Shown here: positions 43,857 to 52,522 of the stretch, piece by piece
Layout of the letters: the number at the start of each line of letters is the position of its first letter
Numbering within the stretch: the stretch's first letter is position 1
Assembly (NCBI GenBank): GCA_018384365.1
Contig: JAHAYX010000016.1
Location: 28,021-92,020, forward strand
Direction of reading: 5' to 3'
Source: Clostridiaceae bacterium
GTDB lineage: Bacteria > Bacillota > Clostridia > Oscillospirales > QAMX01
DNA: 64,000 nucleotides
Notes under the pieces: model-generated
Told to the model about the DNA's origin: nothing
Database searches by the model: none
The model's input: only the letters and a program-made list of their open reading frames with translations
Made by a program: the position numbers and the translations under genes

Positions 43857-44888
43857 TTATTTCAATGCGTCCTCAATGATTTTTTCTGTATAGGGCCTCA
43901 TGCGGTGATCCGCATAAAAGAGAAGCGGGAAGTTTTTACGCTGCATCGGCACGTTATCCGGCTTGAAATCGCCGATGCGCACTGCGGAGGAGTCGAGCCA
44001 GGTGGCGCTGTCGGCCACGCCCCAGGTGGTGACGGAGTCGATCACATCTGCATACTGGCGGTAGATCGAGAACAACTCGACGTACATATCGTACTGTTTT
44101 TGCAGCATTTCGTCCGTAATGGTCGGCCGTCCTGTTTCATACACGGTGTAGAGCGAAACATCCAGCTCCGTCACGTGCAGACGGAGTCCCAGCGACGCAT
44201 AGGCCTCCACGCTGCGGCGGATTTCGTCCAGATCGGCATAAATCGACAGGTGCTGCTGCATACCGAAGCCGTCGATGGGTGCGCCCTCGTCGAGCAAGCC
44301 GCGCAGTACCTTGAGCAACTTCTCGCGCTTGTGCGGCATCCACTCGTTATAATCGTTATAGAAGAGCTGCACGCTGTCCGGCACGCATTTTTTCGCAATG
44401 CGGAAGGACTGCGCCAGAAAATCTTCGCCGATGATCTGCGTCCAGTTCGAATCGCGCAGCACGCCTTTGCCAAAATGGGCAATAGCCTCATTTATCACGT
44501 CCCAGCAATAGACGTCCGCACCGTAACGCTGGCCGAACACCATCATGTGCTCTTCCAGACGCTCCAGCAGCGCCTCGCGGGAGAGTGTTTCCCCGTCGTC
44601 GTCCCGGAACATCCACAGGCCGACCTGTTTGTGCCACACGGGTGCGTGCGCACGCACAGCCATGCCGTGCGCCTTGGCATAGGCGACGATTTGATCCGCC
44701 GCACGGAAGTCCCACACGTCCTTCTGCGGATGGATGGGCTCAAATTTCATGGCGTTGCCGCCGGTCAGGCTGTTGAAATGCTCTGCCAGAATGTCGCCGA
44801 ACAGTTCAAAATCCCGGGGCGAAACAGCCGCGCCGATTTTAAAGTATTTTGCATAAGCCTCGCGCAACGAGGGTATTTTGGTACTCAT
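43857..44888 (-). CDS. GH10 endo-1,4-beta-xylanase, cytoplasmic (array position 3)
   Basis: A 343-residue single-domain GH10 enzyme. The acid/base is E134 in YCWDVINEAI and the nucleophile E241 in LHVTELDVS. The glycone pair reads G-N (TGGNAMKFE): here the Glu is lost and the Asn kept, the mirror of copy 4. WHKQ and YNDYNE are intact. The track extends it to a GTG at 44924 that overlaps the previous gene; ATG 44888 follows GGAAGGATG and matches the start of the family, so it is preferred. No export signal is visible. Confidence 0.94.
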   Translation of the reverse strand: MSTKIPSLREAYAKYFKIGAAVSPRDFELFGDILAEHFNSLTGGNAMKFEPIHPQKDVWDFRAADQIVAYAKAHGMAVRAHAPVWHKQVGLWMFRDDDGETLSREALLERLEEHMMVFGQRYGADVYCWDVINEAIAHFGKGVLRDSNWTQIIGEDFLAQSFRIAKKCVPDSVQLFYNDYNEWMPHKREKLLKVLRGLLDEGAPIDGFGMQQHLSIYADLDEIRRSVEAYASLGLRLHVTELDVSLYTVYETGRPTITDEMLQKQYDMYVELFSIYRQYADVIDSVTTWGVADSATWLDSSAVRIGDFKPDNVPMQRKNFPLLFYADHRMRPYTEKIIEDALK

Positions 44889-44920
44889 TTTTTCATCCTT
44901 CCTTTCCTGATACTGCAGGC

Positions 44921-45931
44921 TCACCGCACCGCGTCCACAATGGCGCGCGTGCAGGGCTTGGGTGTGTGGTCATAGGAGAAAAGAAGGGGGTAATTCTTGC
45001 GTCCGGGGACGGGATGCATATCCAGCCAGGTCAGATCGTCCGCCACGCCCCAGGTGGTGACGGATTCGATCACGTCGGAATAGGAACGGTAGATGGCAAA
45101 GAGGTCCTCGTACATTTTCCCCTGACGTGCAAAGTCCTCACGGGACGGGATGGTAAAATGCTTGGGATAATAAGGATTCGGGCGATCCTTTGGATGATAC
45201 AGCGAGACGTCGAGCTCCGTGATATGCAAGGTGATGCCAAGCGCCGCATAGGCTTCGATGGCGGCCTTGATGTCATCGAGATTTGTATAAATGCTGACGT
45301 GCTGCTGTAAACCGAAACCATCCAACGGAACGCCGCGTTCCTGCATACCACGCATCAGACGCACGATTTTATCGCGCTTGATGGGATGAAACTCGTTGTA
45401 GTCGTTATAAAAAACCTGTGTATGGGGCGCATATTTTTTCACAAAGCGATAGGCATAGTCGATATAATCCGGGCCGATGAGCTTGTACCACTTGGTCTCG
45501 CGCAGATAGCCGTCCGGTTCATCCACAATGGCCTCGTTGACCACATCCCAGGCATAAACCGAGTCGCCGTAGCGTCCGGCCAGCACGCGGATATGATCCT
45601 CCAGGCGCTCGAGCAGGAGCTCGCGGTCTGCATAGACAAAACGGTCGGTAAAAATCCAATCGGCTGTCTGCTGGTGCCAGACCGGCGCATGCGCACGTAC
45701 GGCCATGTGGTGCTCTTTGGCAAAGGCAAAGATGGCATCAGCGTCTGCAAAGTCATAGCGGTATTCCTCGGGGTGAATGGGCCCGAATTTCATGGCGCTT
45801 GAGGTGGTGAGGCTGTTGAAATGCTTCACAATCAGATTGCGTTGTGCAGTCAGGTTCTGCGGCATGACGGCCGCGCCGATTTTGAAATAGTCTGCATAGG
45901 CTTCGCACAGCGAAGGCATATCCTGATACAT
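44921..45931 (-). CDS. GH10 endo-1,4-beta-xylanase, cytoplasmic (array position 2)
   Basis: A 336-residue single-domain GH10 enzyme. The acid/base is E133 in YAWDVVNEAI and the nucleophile E239 in LHITELDVS. Both residues of the glycone pair are replaced (TTSSAMKFG, S-S for E-N), while the following Lys, WHQQ and YNDYNE are kept. It is the copy with the most altered -2 subsite and could favour substrates entering differently, such as decorated xylo-oligosaccharides (inference). AGGAGG is well placed before the ATG. The 71-base gap to the first gene contains a hairpin. Confidence 0.94.
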   Translation of the reverse strand: MYQDMPSLCEAYADYFKIGAAVMPQNLTAQRNLIVKHFNSLTTSSAMKFGPIHPEEYRYDFADADAIFAFAKEHHMAVRAHAPVWHQQTADWIFTDRFVYADRELLLERLEDHIRVLAGRYGDSVYAWDVVNEAIVDEPDGYLRETKWYKLIGPDYIDYAYRFVKKYAPHTQVFYNDYNEFHPIKRDKIVRLMRGMQERGVPLDGFGLQQHVSIYTNLDDIKAAIEAYAALGITLHITELDVSLYHPKDRPNPYYPKHFTIPSREDFARQGKMYEDLFAIYRSYSDVIESVTTWGVADDLTWLDMHPVPGRKNYPLLFSYDHTPKPCTRAIVDAVR

Positions 45932-45962
45932 ATGATAAAATCCTCCTGTCGGGAAAACGTAT

Positions 45963-45992
45963 ACAGGGCAGGCCCAAAAGACCTGCCCTGTG
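45963..45992 (-). terminator. Intra-operon hairpin between GH10 genes 1 and 2
   Basis: ACAGGGCAGG and CCTGCCCTGT arms with an eight-base loop, followed on the minus strand by only a short T stretch (ATACGTTTT). It is probably a partial terminator or an RNA-stabilising stem that makes gene 1 more abundant than genes 2-6. Confidence 0.55.
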
Positions 45993-46002
45993 ATCAGGCA
46001 AA

Positions 46003-47028
46003 TTATTTCCCGGCGACAGCGTCGTCGATCATCTTGTAAACGCAGGGTTTCGGGGAGTGATCCGCATTGAACAGCAGCGGATAGTTGGGACGGTCCGGGC
46101 GGGAGAGCCAGGAACGGTCGTCGGCCACGCCCCAGGTGGTGACGGAGTCGATCACGTCGGAATAGGAGCGATACAGCTCGAACAGCTTGACGTAGATCTC
46201 GTTCTGCTTTTCGCGCATTTCGTCCGTAATCTCCATGGCGGCTTCCTTGGAATGAACGTCCGTGTAGAAATTGATGTCCATTTCCGTGATATGGATGCGC
46301 AGGCCGAGCGAAGCATACAATTCGATGGATTTTTTCACTTCGTCAAGATCCGGCTTGTTGATATTATAGTGCGTCTGCATACCGAATCCCTGAAGCGGTG
46401 CGCCGCGGTCCAGCAGGTTCTTCATGAGGTTATAAATGCGCTCGCGCTTGAGCGGGTCGCACTCGTTATAATCATTATAAAAGAGCTGCACGTGCGGGGC
46501 ATACTTGCGGGCCAGGTGATAGGCCTTTTCCAGATACTCCACGCCGCAGGTGACCAGATAATCGGTCAGGCGGTAGGGATTGTTGCCATAACGGCGCAGG
46601 AACATTTCGTCCACCTTGTCGGCGGTGGCTTCGTTCACCACGTCCCAGGCATACACGGCGTCGCGATAGCGCTCGGCGACAACCTTGATGTGCTGCTCCA
46701 GGCGCTCAAACACAAGCTCGCGGGGAGCCAGACGGCCGTTTGCTTCAAAGAACCACTTCGGGGTCTGGTTGTGCCACACCGGCGCGTGCATACGCATACG
46801 CATGCCGTTTTCCTTTGCAAAGGCAACGATACTGTCGGCGGGTTCAAAAATCCATTTGTCCTCTTCGGGATGCATGGGCTCATACTTCATCTGATTCTCG
46901 CAGGTCAGACTGTTGAAGTGCTTCTTCAAGAGATCTGCATGAATGGTCAGGCTGGGGGGCGAGATGGCGGCGCCGATGTCGAAATACTTTTTGTAAGAAT
47001 CGCACAGCGACAGGATTTCCTTGTTCAT
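46003..47028 (-). CDS. GH10 endo-1,4-beta-xylanase, cytoplasmic (array position 1, first)
   Basis: A 341-residue single-domain GH10 enzyme and the first gene behind the array's promoter. The acid/base is E133 in YAWDVVNEAT and the nucleophile E249 in IHITEMDIN (Met replacing the usual Leu after it). The glycone pair E-N (CENQMKYE), WHNQ and YNDYNE are all canonical, so it is probably the reference activity: cleaving internal beta-1,4 bonds of short xylans in the cytoplasm, as in intracellular xylanases of Geobacillus. No signal peptide or membrane anchor is present. AGGAGG precedes the ATG. Confidence 0.95.
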   Translation of the reverse strand: MNKEILSLCDSYKKYFDIGAAISPPSLTIHADLLKKHFNSLTCENQMKYEPMHPEEDKWIFEPADSIVAFAKENGMRMRMHAPVWHNQTPKWFFEANGRLAPRELVFERLEQHIKVVAERYRDAVYAWDVVNEATADKVDEMFLRRYGNNPYRLTDYLVTCGVEYLEKAYHLARKYAPHVQLFYNDYNECDPLKRERIYNLMKNLLDRGAPLQGFGMQTHYNINKPDLDEVKKSIELYASLGLRIHITEMDINFYTDVHSKEAAMEITDEMREKQNEIYVKLFELYRSYSDVIDSVTTWGVADDRSWLSRPDRPNYPLLFNADHSPKPCVYKMIDDAVAGK

Positions 47029-47077
47029 GATAATCCTCCTCTTTTTCTCTCTGATAATAGAGCCCGAGATTGTCTAA

Positions 47078-47106
47078 AGTATATCATTGGCTCCCTGCGA
47101 AGTCAA
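47078..47106 (-). promoter_or_regulatory. Promoter of the GH10 array
   Basis: TTGACT and TATACT, 17-base spacer, minus strand, about 45 bases before the first GH10 start. No clear operator or catabolite-repression site was recognised. Confidence 0.8.
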
Positions 47107-47149
47107 CCCAAAACGGCAAACTTGCATAATGGAATACGGGTGCGCGGAC

Positions 47150-48322
47150 TCACAGCATCCCCATATGGCGCATGGCAGACCAGGTGGGACTCATGGCGCG
47201 CAGCTTCTCTGCGGCGCGCTGCACGGATGCCAGAATGGCATCCACATCGGCCTGTGTATTCTCCCGGCCGAGCGAGATGCGCAGACCGCCCTTTGCCGCA
47301 GCGCGGTCCAGACCGATCGCCGTCAGCACGTGCGAGGGCTCCTCGCTGCCCGCCGCACACGCAGAGCCGGGCGAAACGGCAATCCCGTCATTGTCGAGCA
47401 TCATGGCAATGTACTCTCCCTCAATCGCGGCGAAGGAAAAGTTCGCGATTCCCGGCAGACGCGGCTCGCCGCCGTTTTCCCGAACGTGCGGAATCTGCAA
47501 AATGCCATCCGTCAGGCGCTGCCGCAGCGCGGTAAGCTGCCGTGCTTCCTCGTCCGCCTCAGCGGCGGAGAGCTCCAGCGCCCGGGCCAGTCCCACGATG
47601 CCGGCCACGTTTTCCGTGCCGGCGCGGGTACCGTGCTCCTGTGCGCCGCCGGTCAGGTAAGGCGCGCAGGACGTGCCGCGCCGGATGTAAATGGCGCCCA
47701 CGCCCTTCGGCCCGCCGAATTTATGCGCGGAAAGCGTCAGCAGATCCACGCCGAGTTCCCGGACGTTGAGCGGGATATGCCCGGCGGCCTGCACGGCGTC
47801 CGTGTGGAACAGAATGCCCCGTTCGTGCGCAAGGGCGGCAATTTCCCGGACCGGCTGGATGGTGCCGAGTTCATTGTTGACCGTCATCACGGAAATGAGC
47901 GCGGTGTCCGGCCGCAGCGCCGAGCGGATGTCGTCCGGCGAGATATGCCCCGTCCTGTCCGGCTGCACAAGCGTGACGCTGCACCCGCTCTTTTCCAGAG
48001 CAGCCAGCGTGTGTAAAACAGCGTGATGTTCTATCGCGGTGGAAACAATGTGACGCCCTGCGGCGCAGGCCATCACACCGCGCAGGGCGGTGTTGTCGCC
48101 CTCCGTGCCGCCGGAATTGAAGAAAATTTCGTTTTTATCTGCGCCCAGCACGCCCGCAACGGTGCGCCGTGCGTTTTCCACGGCCTTGCGTGCCTCGCGT
48201 CCGAGCTTATATAAAGAAGATGCGTTGCCGTACCCTTCTCGCAGCCAGGGAAGCATGGCCTCGAGCGCTTCCTCCCGCAGTTTTGTGGTTGCGGCATGGT
48301 CGGCATAGATGCGGTTTTCCAT
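47150..48322 (-). CDS. Cysteine desulfurase (NifS/IscS family)
   Basis: A 390-residue PLP enzyme that releases sulfur from cysteine for Fe-S clusters or tRNA thiolation. It has YADHAATTKL at the N-terminus, FNSGGTEGDN, the PLP-binding Lys in LLTLSAHKFGGPKG and the catalytic Cys in SPGSACAAGSEEPSHV. ATG 48322 is preferred over the GTG at 48331, which touches the ribosome site GGGAGG. No scaffold gene (iscU/sufU) or thiI/mnmA is adjacent, so the recipient is unknown. It is divergent from rpmH and precedes the GH10 array. Confidence 0.93.
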   Translation of the reverse strand: MENRIYADHAATTKLREEALEAMLPWLREGYGNASSLYKLGREARKAVENARRTVAGVLGADKNEIFFNSGGTEGDNTALRGVMACAAGRHIVSTAIEHHAVLHTLAALEKSGCSVTLVQPDRTGHISPDDIRSALRPDTALISVMTVNNELGTIQPVREIAALAHERGILFHTDAVQAAGHIPLNVRELGVDLLTLSAHKFGGPKGVGAIYIRRGTSCAPYLTGGAQEHGTRAGTENVAGIVGLARALELSAAEADEEARQLTALRQRLTDGILQIPHVRENGGEPRLPGIANFSFAAIEGEYIAMMLDNDGIAVSPGSACAAGSEEPSHVLTAIGLDRAAAKGGLRISLGRENTQADVDAILASVQRAAEKLRAMSPTWSAMRHMGML

Positions 48323-48456
48323 TTCTTTCACTACCTCCCGGTTTCCATGCCACCATTATGCCACAGAAACACCGTTTTGTATAGACTGATGCGGTACTGC
48401 CCCCTGGCTTCCGGTTCAAAAAACGCAAAAAACCGCTGTTTGAACGGGAAAATGTG

Positions 48457-48486
48457 TTGACAGGAAATGAATTTGTGTTATATAAT
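48457..48486 (+). promoter_or_regulatory. Promoter of rpmH-rnpA
   Basis: TTGACA and TATAAT with an 18-base spacer, about 65 bases before rpmH. I see no DnaA-box cluster in the 48332-48554 gap. Confidence 0.75.
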
Positions 48487-48554
48487 AAACAGTACGTGGC
48501 TGACGGGAAATTCCGTCCGGCCAGAAGGTAATACACTTTCAGGAGGTGTGACAA

Positions 48555-48689
48555 ATGCTGAGAACATATCAGCCCAAAAAGCGTCAGCGCAGCCGTGAGC
48601 ATGGCTTCCGCAAGAGAATGAGCACGAAGAATGGCCGCAAGGTTTTGGCCAGACGCCGCGCGAAGGGCAGAGCTCGCCTTTCTTACTAA
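48555..48689 (+). CDS. rpmH: 50S ribosomal protein L34
   Basis: A 44-residue gene too short for the ORF track. It encodes the highly basic L34 sequence beginning [18 protein letters not shown] and ending in an Arg/Lys-rich [16 protein letters not shown] lies eight bases before the ATG. It is a structural protein of the large subunit and heads the conserved rpmH-rnpA-yidD-yidC-khpB cluster. In most Firmicutes dnaA lies just upstream on the other strand; here a cysteine desulfurase does. Confidence 0.97.
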   Translation: MLRTYQPKKRQRSREHGFRKRMSTKNGRKVLARRRAKGRARLSY

Positions 48690-48746
48690 GTAACAGAGCT
48701 TGCCGAAAGGCGTACAGGAACTGTACGCAAAAAAGTGGGAGGCGTA

Positions 48747-49091
48747 ATGCGTTACACCGTCTCTATTAAGAAAAACAGGGATTTCAGAAGATTATATTCC
48801 AAAGGAAAGACAGCCGCAAACTCCTATCTGGTTGTATATTGCCGGCGAAACAAAACTGCGGTCAACCGCCTGGGATTAACGGTGGGCACGCGCATCGGCA
48901 AGGCCGTTGTGCGCAACCGTGTGCGCCGCCTGATCCGGGAATCGTACAGGCTGCGGGAAGAACAGCTGAAAAAGGGCTATGATCTTGTTGTCGTTGCGCG
49001 CACGCGCGCGGCAGGGGCGTCGTATTGGCAGATCGATGCGGCGCTTGCGGCCCTTTTACGGAAGCTTGGACTCTGCGGGGCAGACGAATGA
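48747..49091 (+). CDS. rnpA: Ribonuclease P protein component
   Basis: A 114-residue basic protein that binds RNase P RNA and helps recognise pre-tRNA leaders. The family motif is [28 protein letters not shown], with the RNR/RRxxR core. The track's GTG at 48735 is part of the ribosome-binding region; ATG 48747 with GGGAGG upstream is preferred. It ends in an ATGA overlap with yidD. Confidence 0.96.
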   Translation: MRYTVSIKKNRDFRRLYSKGKTAANSYLVVYCRRNKTAVNRLGLTVGTRIGKAVVRNRVRRLIRESYRLREEQLKKGYDLVVVARTRAAGASYWQIDAALAALLRKLGLCGADE

Positions 49092-49309
49092 ACGTGCCGC
49101 GCAGAGCAGTGCTCTGGCTGATCGGTTTTTATCGCCGGTATTTATCTCCTCTGAAGAAATATCCCACGTGCCGCTTCATTCCGACCTGTTCGGAATATGC
49201 ATTGGAAGCGGTGAGCAAATACGGTGTGCTGAAAGGCGGATATCTTGCCCTTCGGCGTTTACTGCGCTGCCACCCGTTTCATCCCGGCGGATATGATCCG
49301 CTCCCTTAG
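49088..49309 (+). CDS. yidD: Membrane protein insertion efficiency factor YidD
   Basis: A 73-residue protein with the characteristic cysteine pattern [28 protein letters not shown] and [16 protein letters not shown]. YidD associates with the inner face of the membrane and assists YidC insertion. The start ATG overlaps the rnpA stop by four bases; the track's longer ORF from 49025 is out of place inside rnpA. Its position between rnpA and yidC is the universal arrangement. Confidence 0.95.
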   Translation: MNVPRRAVLWLIGFYRRYLSPLKKYPTCRFIPTCSEYALEAVSKYGVLKGGYLALRRLLRCHPFHPGGYDPLP

Positions 49310-49354
49310 GCCGCCATTTGACATGCCGGCACCTTGTTTACAGGAGGCAAACTG

Positions 49355-50383
49355 ATGCCTACACAGAAGAAACCACGGTTCAGCGGCCGTAGAGTGGTCG
49401 TGGTTCTTGCCCTTGCTCTGCTGATCTGCATGCTTTTGACTTCCTGCTTTGCAGACAGAAACGGCGAGACCACAAACATTTTCATTGTCGTTTTAGTCAG
49501 GCCCTTTGCCTATATCCTGCGTTGGATCTATGACTGGTGCAACTCGTTTGGTTGGGCGCTGATCCTTTTCACTTTGCTTACAAGGCTTGTGCTCCTGCCG
49601 CTTAATATCAAGAGCAAAAAGGGTATGGCTGCGATGCAGGCACTGCAGCCAAAGCTGAAGGAACTGGAAAAGAAATATCAGAACGATAAGCAGAAATATC
49701 AGGAAGAGGTGGCGAAGCTCTATAAGAAGGAAGGCGTCAGCCCCATGGGCGGATGTCTGCCGACTTTGCTGACTCTCCCGATCATGTTTGCACTTTACTG
49801 GCCGATCAGCCAGCCCCTCAAGTATCTCATGAACCTCTCCGCTGCGCAGATTGCAGCAGTGCGCGACCAGCTGATTTTAATCGGCGCGAAGGTCAATGGC
49901 GTGCTGGTTTCCGCCACTTCGTCGGAAATGACGCTTGTCCAGGCTATTCACGATAATTTTGAAGCGGTCAGCAGCATTTCGGAGAATATCTTCCCGATGA
50001 ACCTGATGTTCCTGGGAATCAACCTCGGCGCGGTGCCGAGCTTTACGAAGTTCAATGTCCTGTTCCTGCTTCCGATCATTTCGGCGGGAACCGCTTTCCT
50101 GCTTTCCAAGATAACGACCTGGCTGCAGGAGCGCAGCACAGGCGTCCAGAACAGCCAGCAGAATGGCATGATGACATGGATGATGCCGCTGATCTCTCTG
50201 TGGATCGGCTTCTCCCTGCCGGCAGGCCTGACGGTTTACTGGATTGCATCCAACCTGGTTGCCATGGCGCAGGAAGTTTTTACTACGTATTACATTCAGA
50301 AGAAAAAAGAAAAAGAGCCTTTAAAGGAGGCCGATTCATCAAATGATAAAAACAGTCGAAGCAACCGGAAAAACAACAGATGA
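49355..50383 (+). CDS. yidC: Membrane protein insertase YidC/Oxa1 family (lipoprotein form)
   Basis: A 342-residue insertase. A signal peptide ends in lipobox LLTSC near residue 29, the Gram-positive SpoIIIJ/YidC1 type. The core helices begin LVRPFAYILRWIYDWCNSFGWALILFTLLTRLVLLPL, carrying the hydrophilic-groove Arg in LLTRLVL, then a coiled-coil loop (KLKELEKKYQNDKQKYQEEV). A long extracytoplasmic loop separates later helices. ATG 49355 is preferred over the track's 49334, with AGGAGG upstream. Its end overlaps khpB by 41 bases. Confidence 0.95.
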   Translation: MPTQKKPRFSGRRVVVVLALALLICMLLTSCFADRNGETTNIFIVVLVRPFAYILRWIYDWCNSFGWALILFTLLTRLVLLPLNIKSKKGMAAMQALQPKLKELEKKYQNDKQKYQEEVAKLYKKEGVSPMGGCLPTLLTLPIMFALYWPISQPLKYLMNLSAAQIAAVRDQLILIGAKVNGVLVSATSSEMTLVQAIHDNFEAVSSISENIFPMNLMFLGINLGAVPSFTKFNVLFLLPIISAGTAFLLSKITTWLQERSTGVQNSQQNGMMTWMMPLISLWIGFSLPAGLTVYWIASNLVAMAQEVFTTYYIQKKKEKEPLKEADSSNDKNSRSNRKNNR

Positions 50384-51098
50384 TGCCGTTGCCGCCGCGC
50401 TTCGTTCTCTTATGGAGATCAACCCGGATATTACGGAGGCAGACGTCGAAGTAGAACTGCTCGAGCGTGCCCGCGCGGGTTTCCTTGGAATCGGCAGCTG
50501 CAACGCAAAAGTGCGCGTCACCTATGAAATGAAACCGCTGGAAAACGCAAAGATTTTCTTAAGCGGCCTGTTGGAGCGAATCGGCGTTTCCGGTTTTGTG
50601 GATGGCGAAGTGACCGAAGAGGGCACGGTTGCACTGAATATCACCGGCGAAAATATGGGCGTTGTGATCGGTCGCCGCGGCGATACGCTTGATGCATTGC
50701 AGTATATCACGTCCATCGTGGTAAACCGCACCGAGAAGGAGCACGTCCGCGTCACCGTGGATACGGAAAACTATCGCAAAAAGCGTGAGGAATCTTTGGA
50801 AGCACTGGCGCGTAAAGTTGCGGGCCGTGTGCTGAAGTATAAGAAAAATGTCACGCTCGAACCGATGAATGCGAACGAGCGCCGCGTCATTCACTCTACT
50901 TTGCAGGGAATGCGCGGAATTACGACCTATTCCATGGGCAACGAGCCCAACCGCCGTGTTGTCGTGGCGCTGGCAGGCGCCCGCGGCCCCAGAAGCAGAG
51001 GCCCGCAGCGCGGAAACCACAGCGAACGTCCGGAACGCACGACCGCGGAGCCGCCGAAGGCCGCGTCGATCCCGACCGTCGAAGAAGAATGGAAATAA
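50343..51098 (+). CDS. khpB: RNA-binding protein KhpB/Jag
   Basis: A 251-residue cytoplasmic RNA-binding protein. The Jag-N domain is MIKTVEATGKTTDDAVAAAL with the FLGIG motif near residue 46; the KH domain has VVIGRRGDTLDALQYI; the R3H domain has NANERRVIHSTLQGMRGITTYSMG. A disordered Arg/Pro-rich tail follows. KhpB works with KhpA in elongation-type cell growth and RNA regulation. It starts inside the yidC 3' end, so the two are translationally linked. The spacing of AAAGGAGG (about 13 bases) is long but the N-terminus fits the family. Confidence 0.94.
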   Translation: MIKTVEATGKTTDDAVAAALRSLMEINPDITEADVEVELLERARAGFLGIGSCNAKVRVTYEMKPLENAKIFLSGLLERIGVSGFVDGEVTEEGTVALNITGENMGVVIGRRGDTLDALQYITSIVVNRTEKEHVRVTVDTENYRKKREESLEALARKVAGRVLKYKKNVTLEPMNANERRVIHSTLQGMRGITTYSMGNEPNRRVVVALAGARGPRSRGPQRGNHSERPERTTAEPPKAASIPTVEEEWK

Positions 51099-51102
51099 AC
51101 CA

Positions 51103-51133
51103 GACAGGGCAGACGAAAGTCTGCCCTGTTTAG
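51103..51133 (+). terminator. Hairpin between khpB and mnmE
   Basis: ACAGGGCAGAC, GAAA loop, GTCTGCCCTGT and a short T stretch. It is probably a partial terminator. Confidence 0.65.
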
Positions 51134-51148
51134 TATGGAAAGAAGCCG

Positions 51149-52510
51149 ATGAATACCATGTTTGATACGATCGCCGCCGCTGCCACACCGCCCGTACCCA
51201 GCGCGATCGGCATTGTCCGCATCAGCGGGCCGCAGGCACTGTCACTTTTGCAGGTGGTTGTTCATCCCGTCAAGGGAAAGACCTTCGCACCGCGCCGAAT
51301 GACCTTCGGCTGTATTTACACGCGGGAAGGCCTGCGCATAGACGAGGGACTGGCGGTTTATATGCCGGGACCGGGCTCGTATACGGGAGAGGATACGGCT
51401 GAAATTTACTGCCACGGCTCGCCGGGTATCCTGGCAGAGCTGCTGGACGTTCTGTTTTCGTGCGGCGCGCGTCAGGCGGAGCCGGGCGAATTCACGCGCC
51501 GTGCTTTTTTAAACGGCCGGATGGACCTTTCACAGTCAGAAGCAGTCATTGACCTGATCGAGAGCGAAACAAAGGCCGCCGCGGCAAACGCTGCGGCGCA
51601 GCTGGGCGGTGTACTCGGCAAGCGGCTGAGCGCACTGCGCGACGAATTGATTGCCGCTGCTGCACAGCTCTCCGCCATGATGGATTTTCCCGAAGAGGAA
51701 GTGCCGGAGCTGGAGATGCAGGAGCTGACAGCCCGGCTGGAGGGCGTTCTTGCCGATCTGGAGCGCCTGCGTGAGAGTTATCGGCGCGGGGCTTATCTGA
51801 AAAACGGCGTGCCTTGTGCCATTACCGGCAGGCCGAACGTCGGCAAATCTTCGCTTTTGAACGCATTTGTAGGCTATGACCGCGCAATTGTGACGTCCGT
51901 GCCGGGTACAACGCGCGATGTGCTGGAACACACCGTGATTGCGGACGGCGTTAAGCTCTCGTTCTTTGACACGGCGGGCATACGCGACACAGCGGACGTT
52001 GTTGAAAAGATCGGCGTGGCGCGTGCCGCGGATACGGTACGGACGGCATCAGCCGTTCTTGCGGTGTTCGACGGATCTCAGCCGCTCAGCCCGGATGATA
52101 TGCTTGTGATGGACAGCGCGGAGGGCCACGAAACCTGGTGTGTGATCAATAAGGCGGATCTGCCGCAGTGCGTGGACGTTTCCGCGCTGCGCGCGCGGTT
52201 TGACCGGATATTCCCGGTCAGCGCGGCCAGCGGAGAGGGTGTTACCGCGCTGCTGTCGTCGCTGGCGGCGTATTTCACAGCATCGCAGGATGTGGGCGAG
52301 AGCCTGATCACGAATCCGCGTCAGGCAAACGCGCTGGAACGCGCGTCGGCAGCACTTCGCCGTGCGTGCGAGGCCGCGCAGATTCTGACGGCCGACGTGG
52401 TATGCACGGATGTGGAGGAAGCCGCCGGAATTCTCGGCGAAATCACTGGACAGACTGCCTCAGAGGACATTATTCAGCAGATATTTTCACGCTTTTGCGT
52501 GGGTAAATAA
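51149..52510 (+). CDS. mnmE: tRNA modification GTPase MnmE
   Basis: A 453-residue GTPase that with MnmG adds the cmnm5 group to wobble uridine 34. The formyl-THF-binding N-terminal domain (1-120) includes PPVPSAIGIVRISG and PGEFTRRAFLNGRMDL. The G domain lies in the helical domain: G1 GRPNVGKSSLLN, G3 DTAGIRD and G4 NKAD. The C-terminal CVGK motif, which supplies the catalytic-site Cys, is present. mnmG follows after 12 bases. Confidence 0.97.
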   Translation: MNTMFDTIAAAATPPVPSAIGIVRISGPQALSLLQVVVHPVKGKTFAPRRMTFGCIYTREGLRIDEGLAVYMPGPGSYTGEDTAEIYCHGSPGILAELLDVLFSCGARQAEPGEFTRRAFLNGRMDLSQSEAVIDLIESETKAAAANAAAQLGGVLGKRLSALRDELIAAAAQLSAMMDFPEEEVPELEMQELTARLEGVLADLERLRESYRRGAYLKNGVPCAITGRPNVGKSSLLNAFVGYDRAIVTSVPGTTRDVLEHTVIADGVKLSFFDTAGIRDTADVVEKIGVARAADTVRTASAVLAVFDGSQPLSPDDMLVMDSAEGHETWCVINKADLPQCVDVSALRARFDRIFPVSAASGEGVTALLSSLAAYFTASQDVGESLITNPRQANALERASAALRRACEAAQILTADVVCTDVEEAAGILGEITGQTASEDIIQQIFSRFCVGK

Positions 52511-52522
52511 AGAGGAATCCCC

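Noticed and set aside
42879-44975. 698-aa plus-strand ORF
   Set aside because: It runs antisense through GH10 copies 4 and 3 and has no coherent domain; the GH10 catalytic motifs are on the minus strand.
48332-48554. Possible oriC upstream of rpmH
   Set aside because: No DnaA-box cluster or DNA-unwinding repeats seen; only the rpmH promoter.
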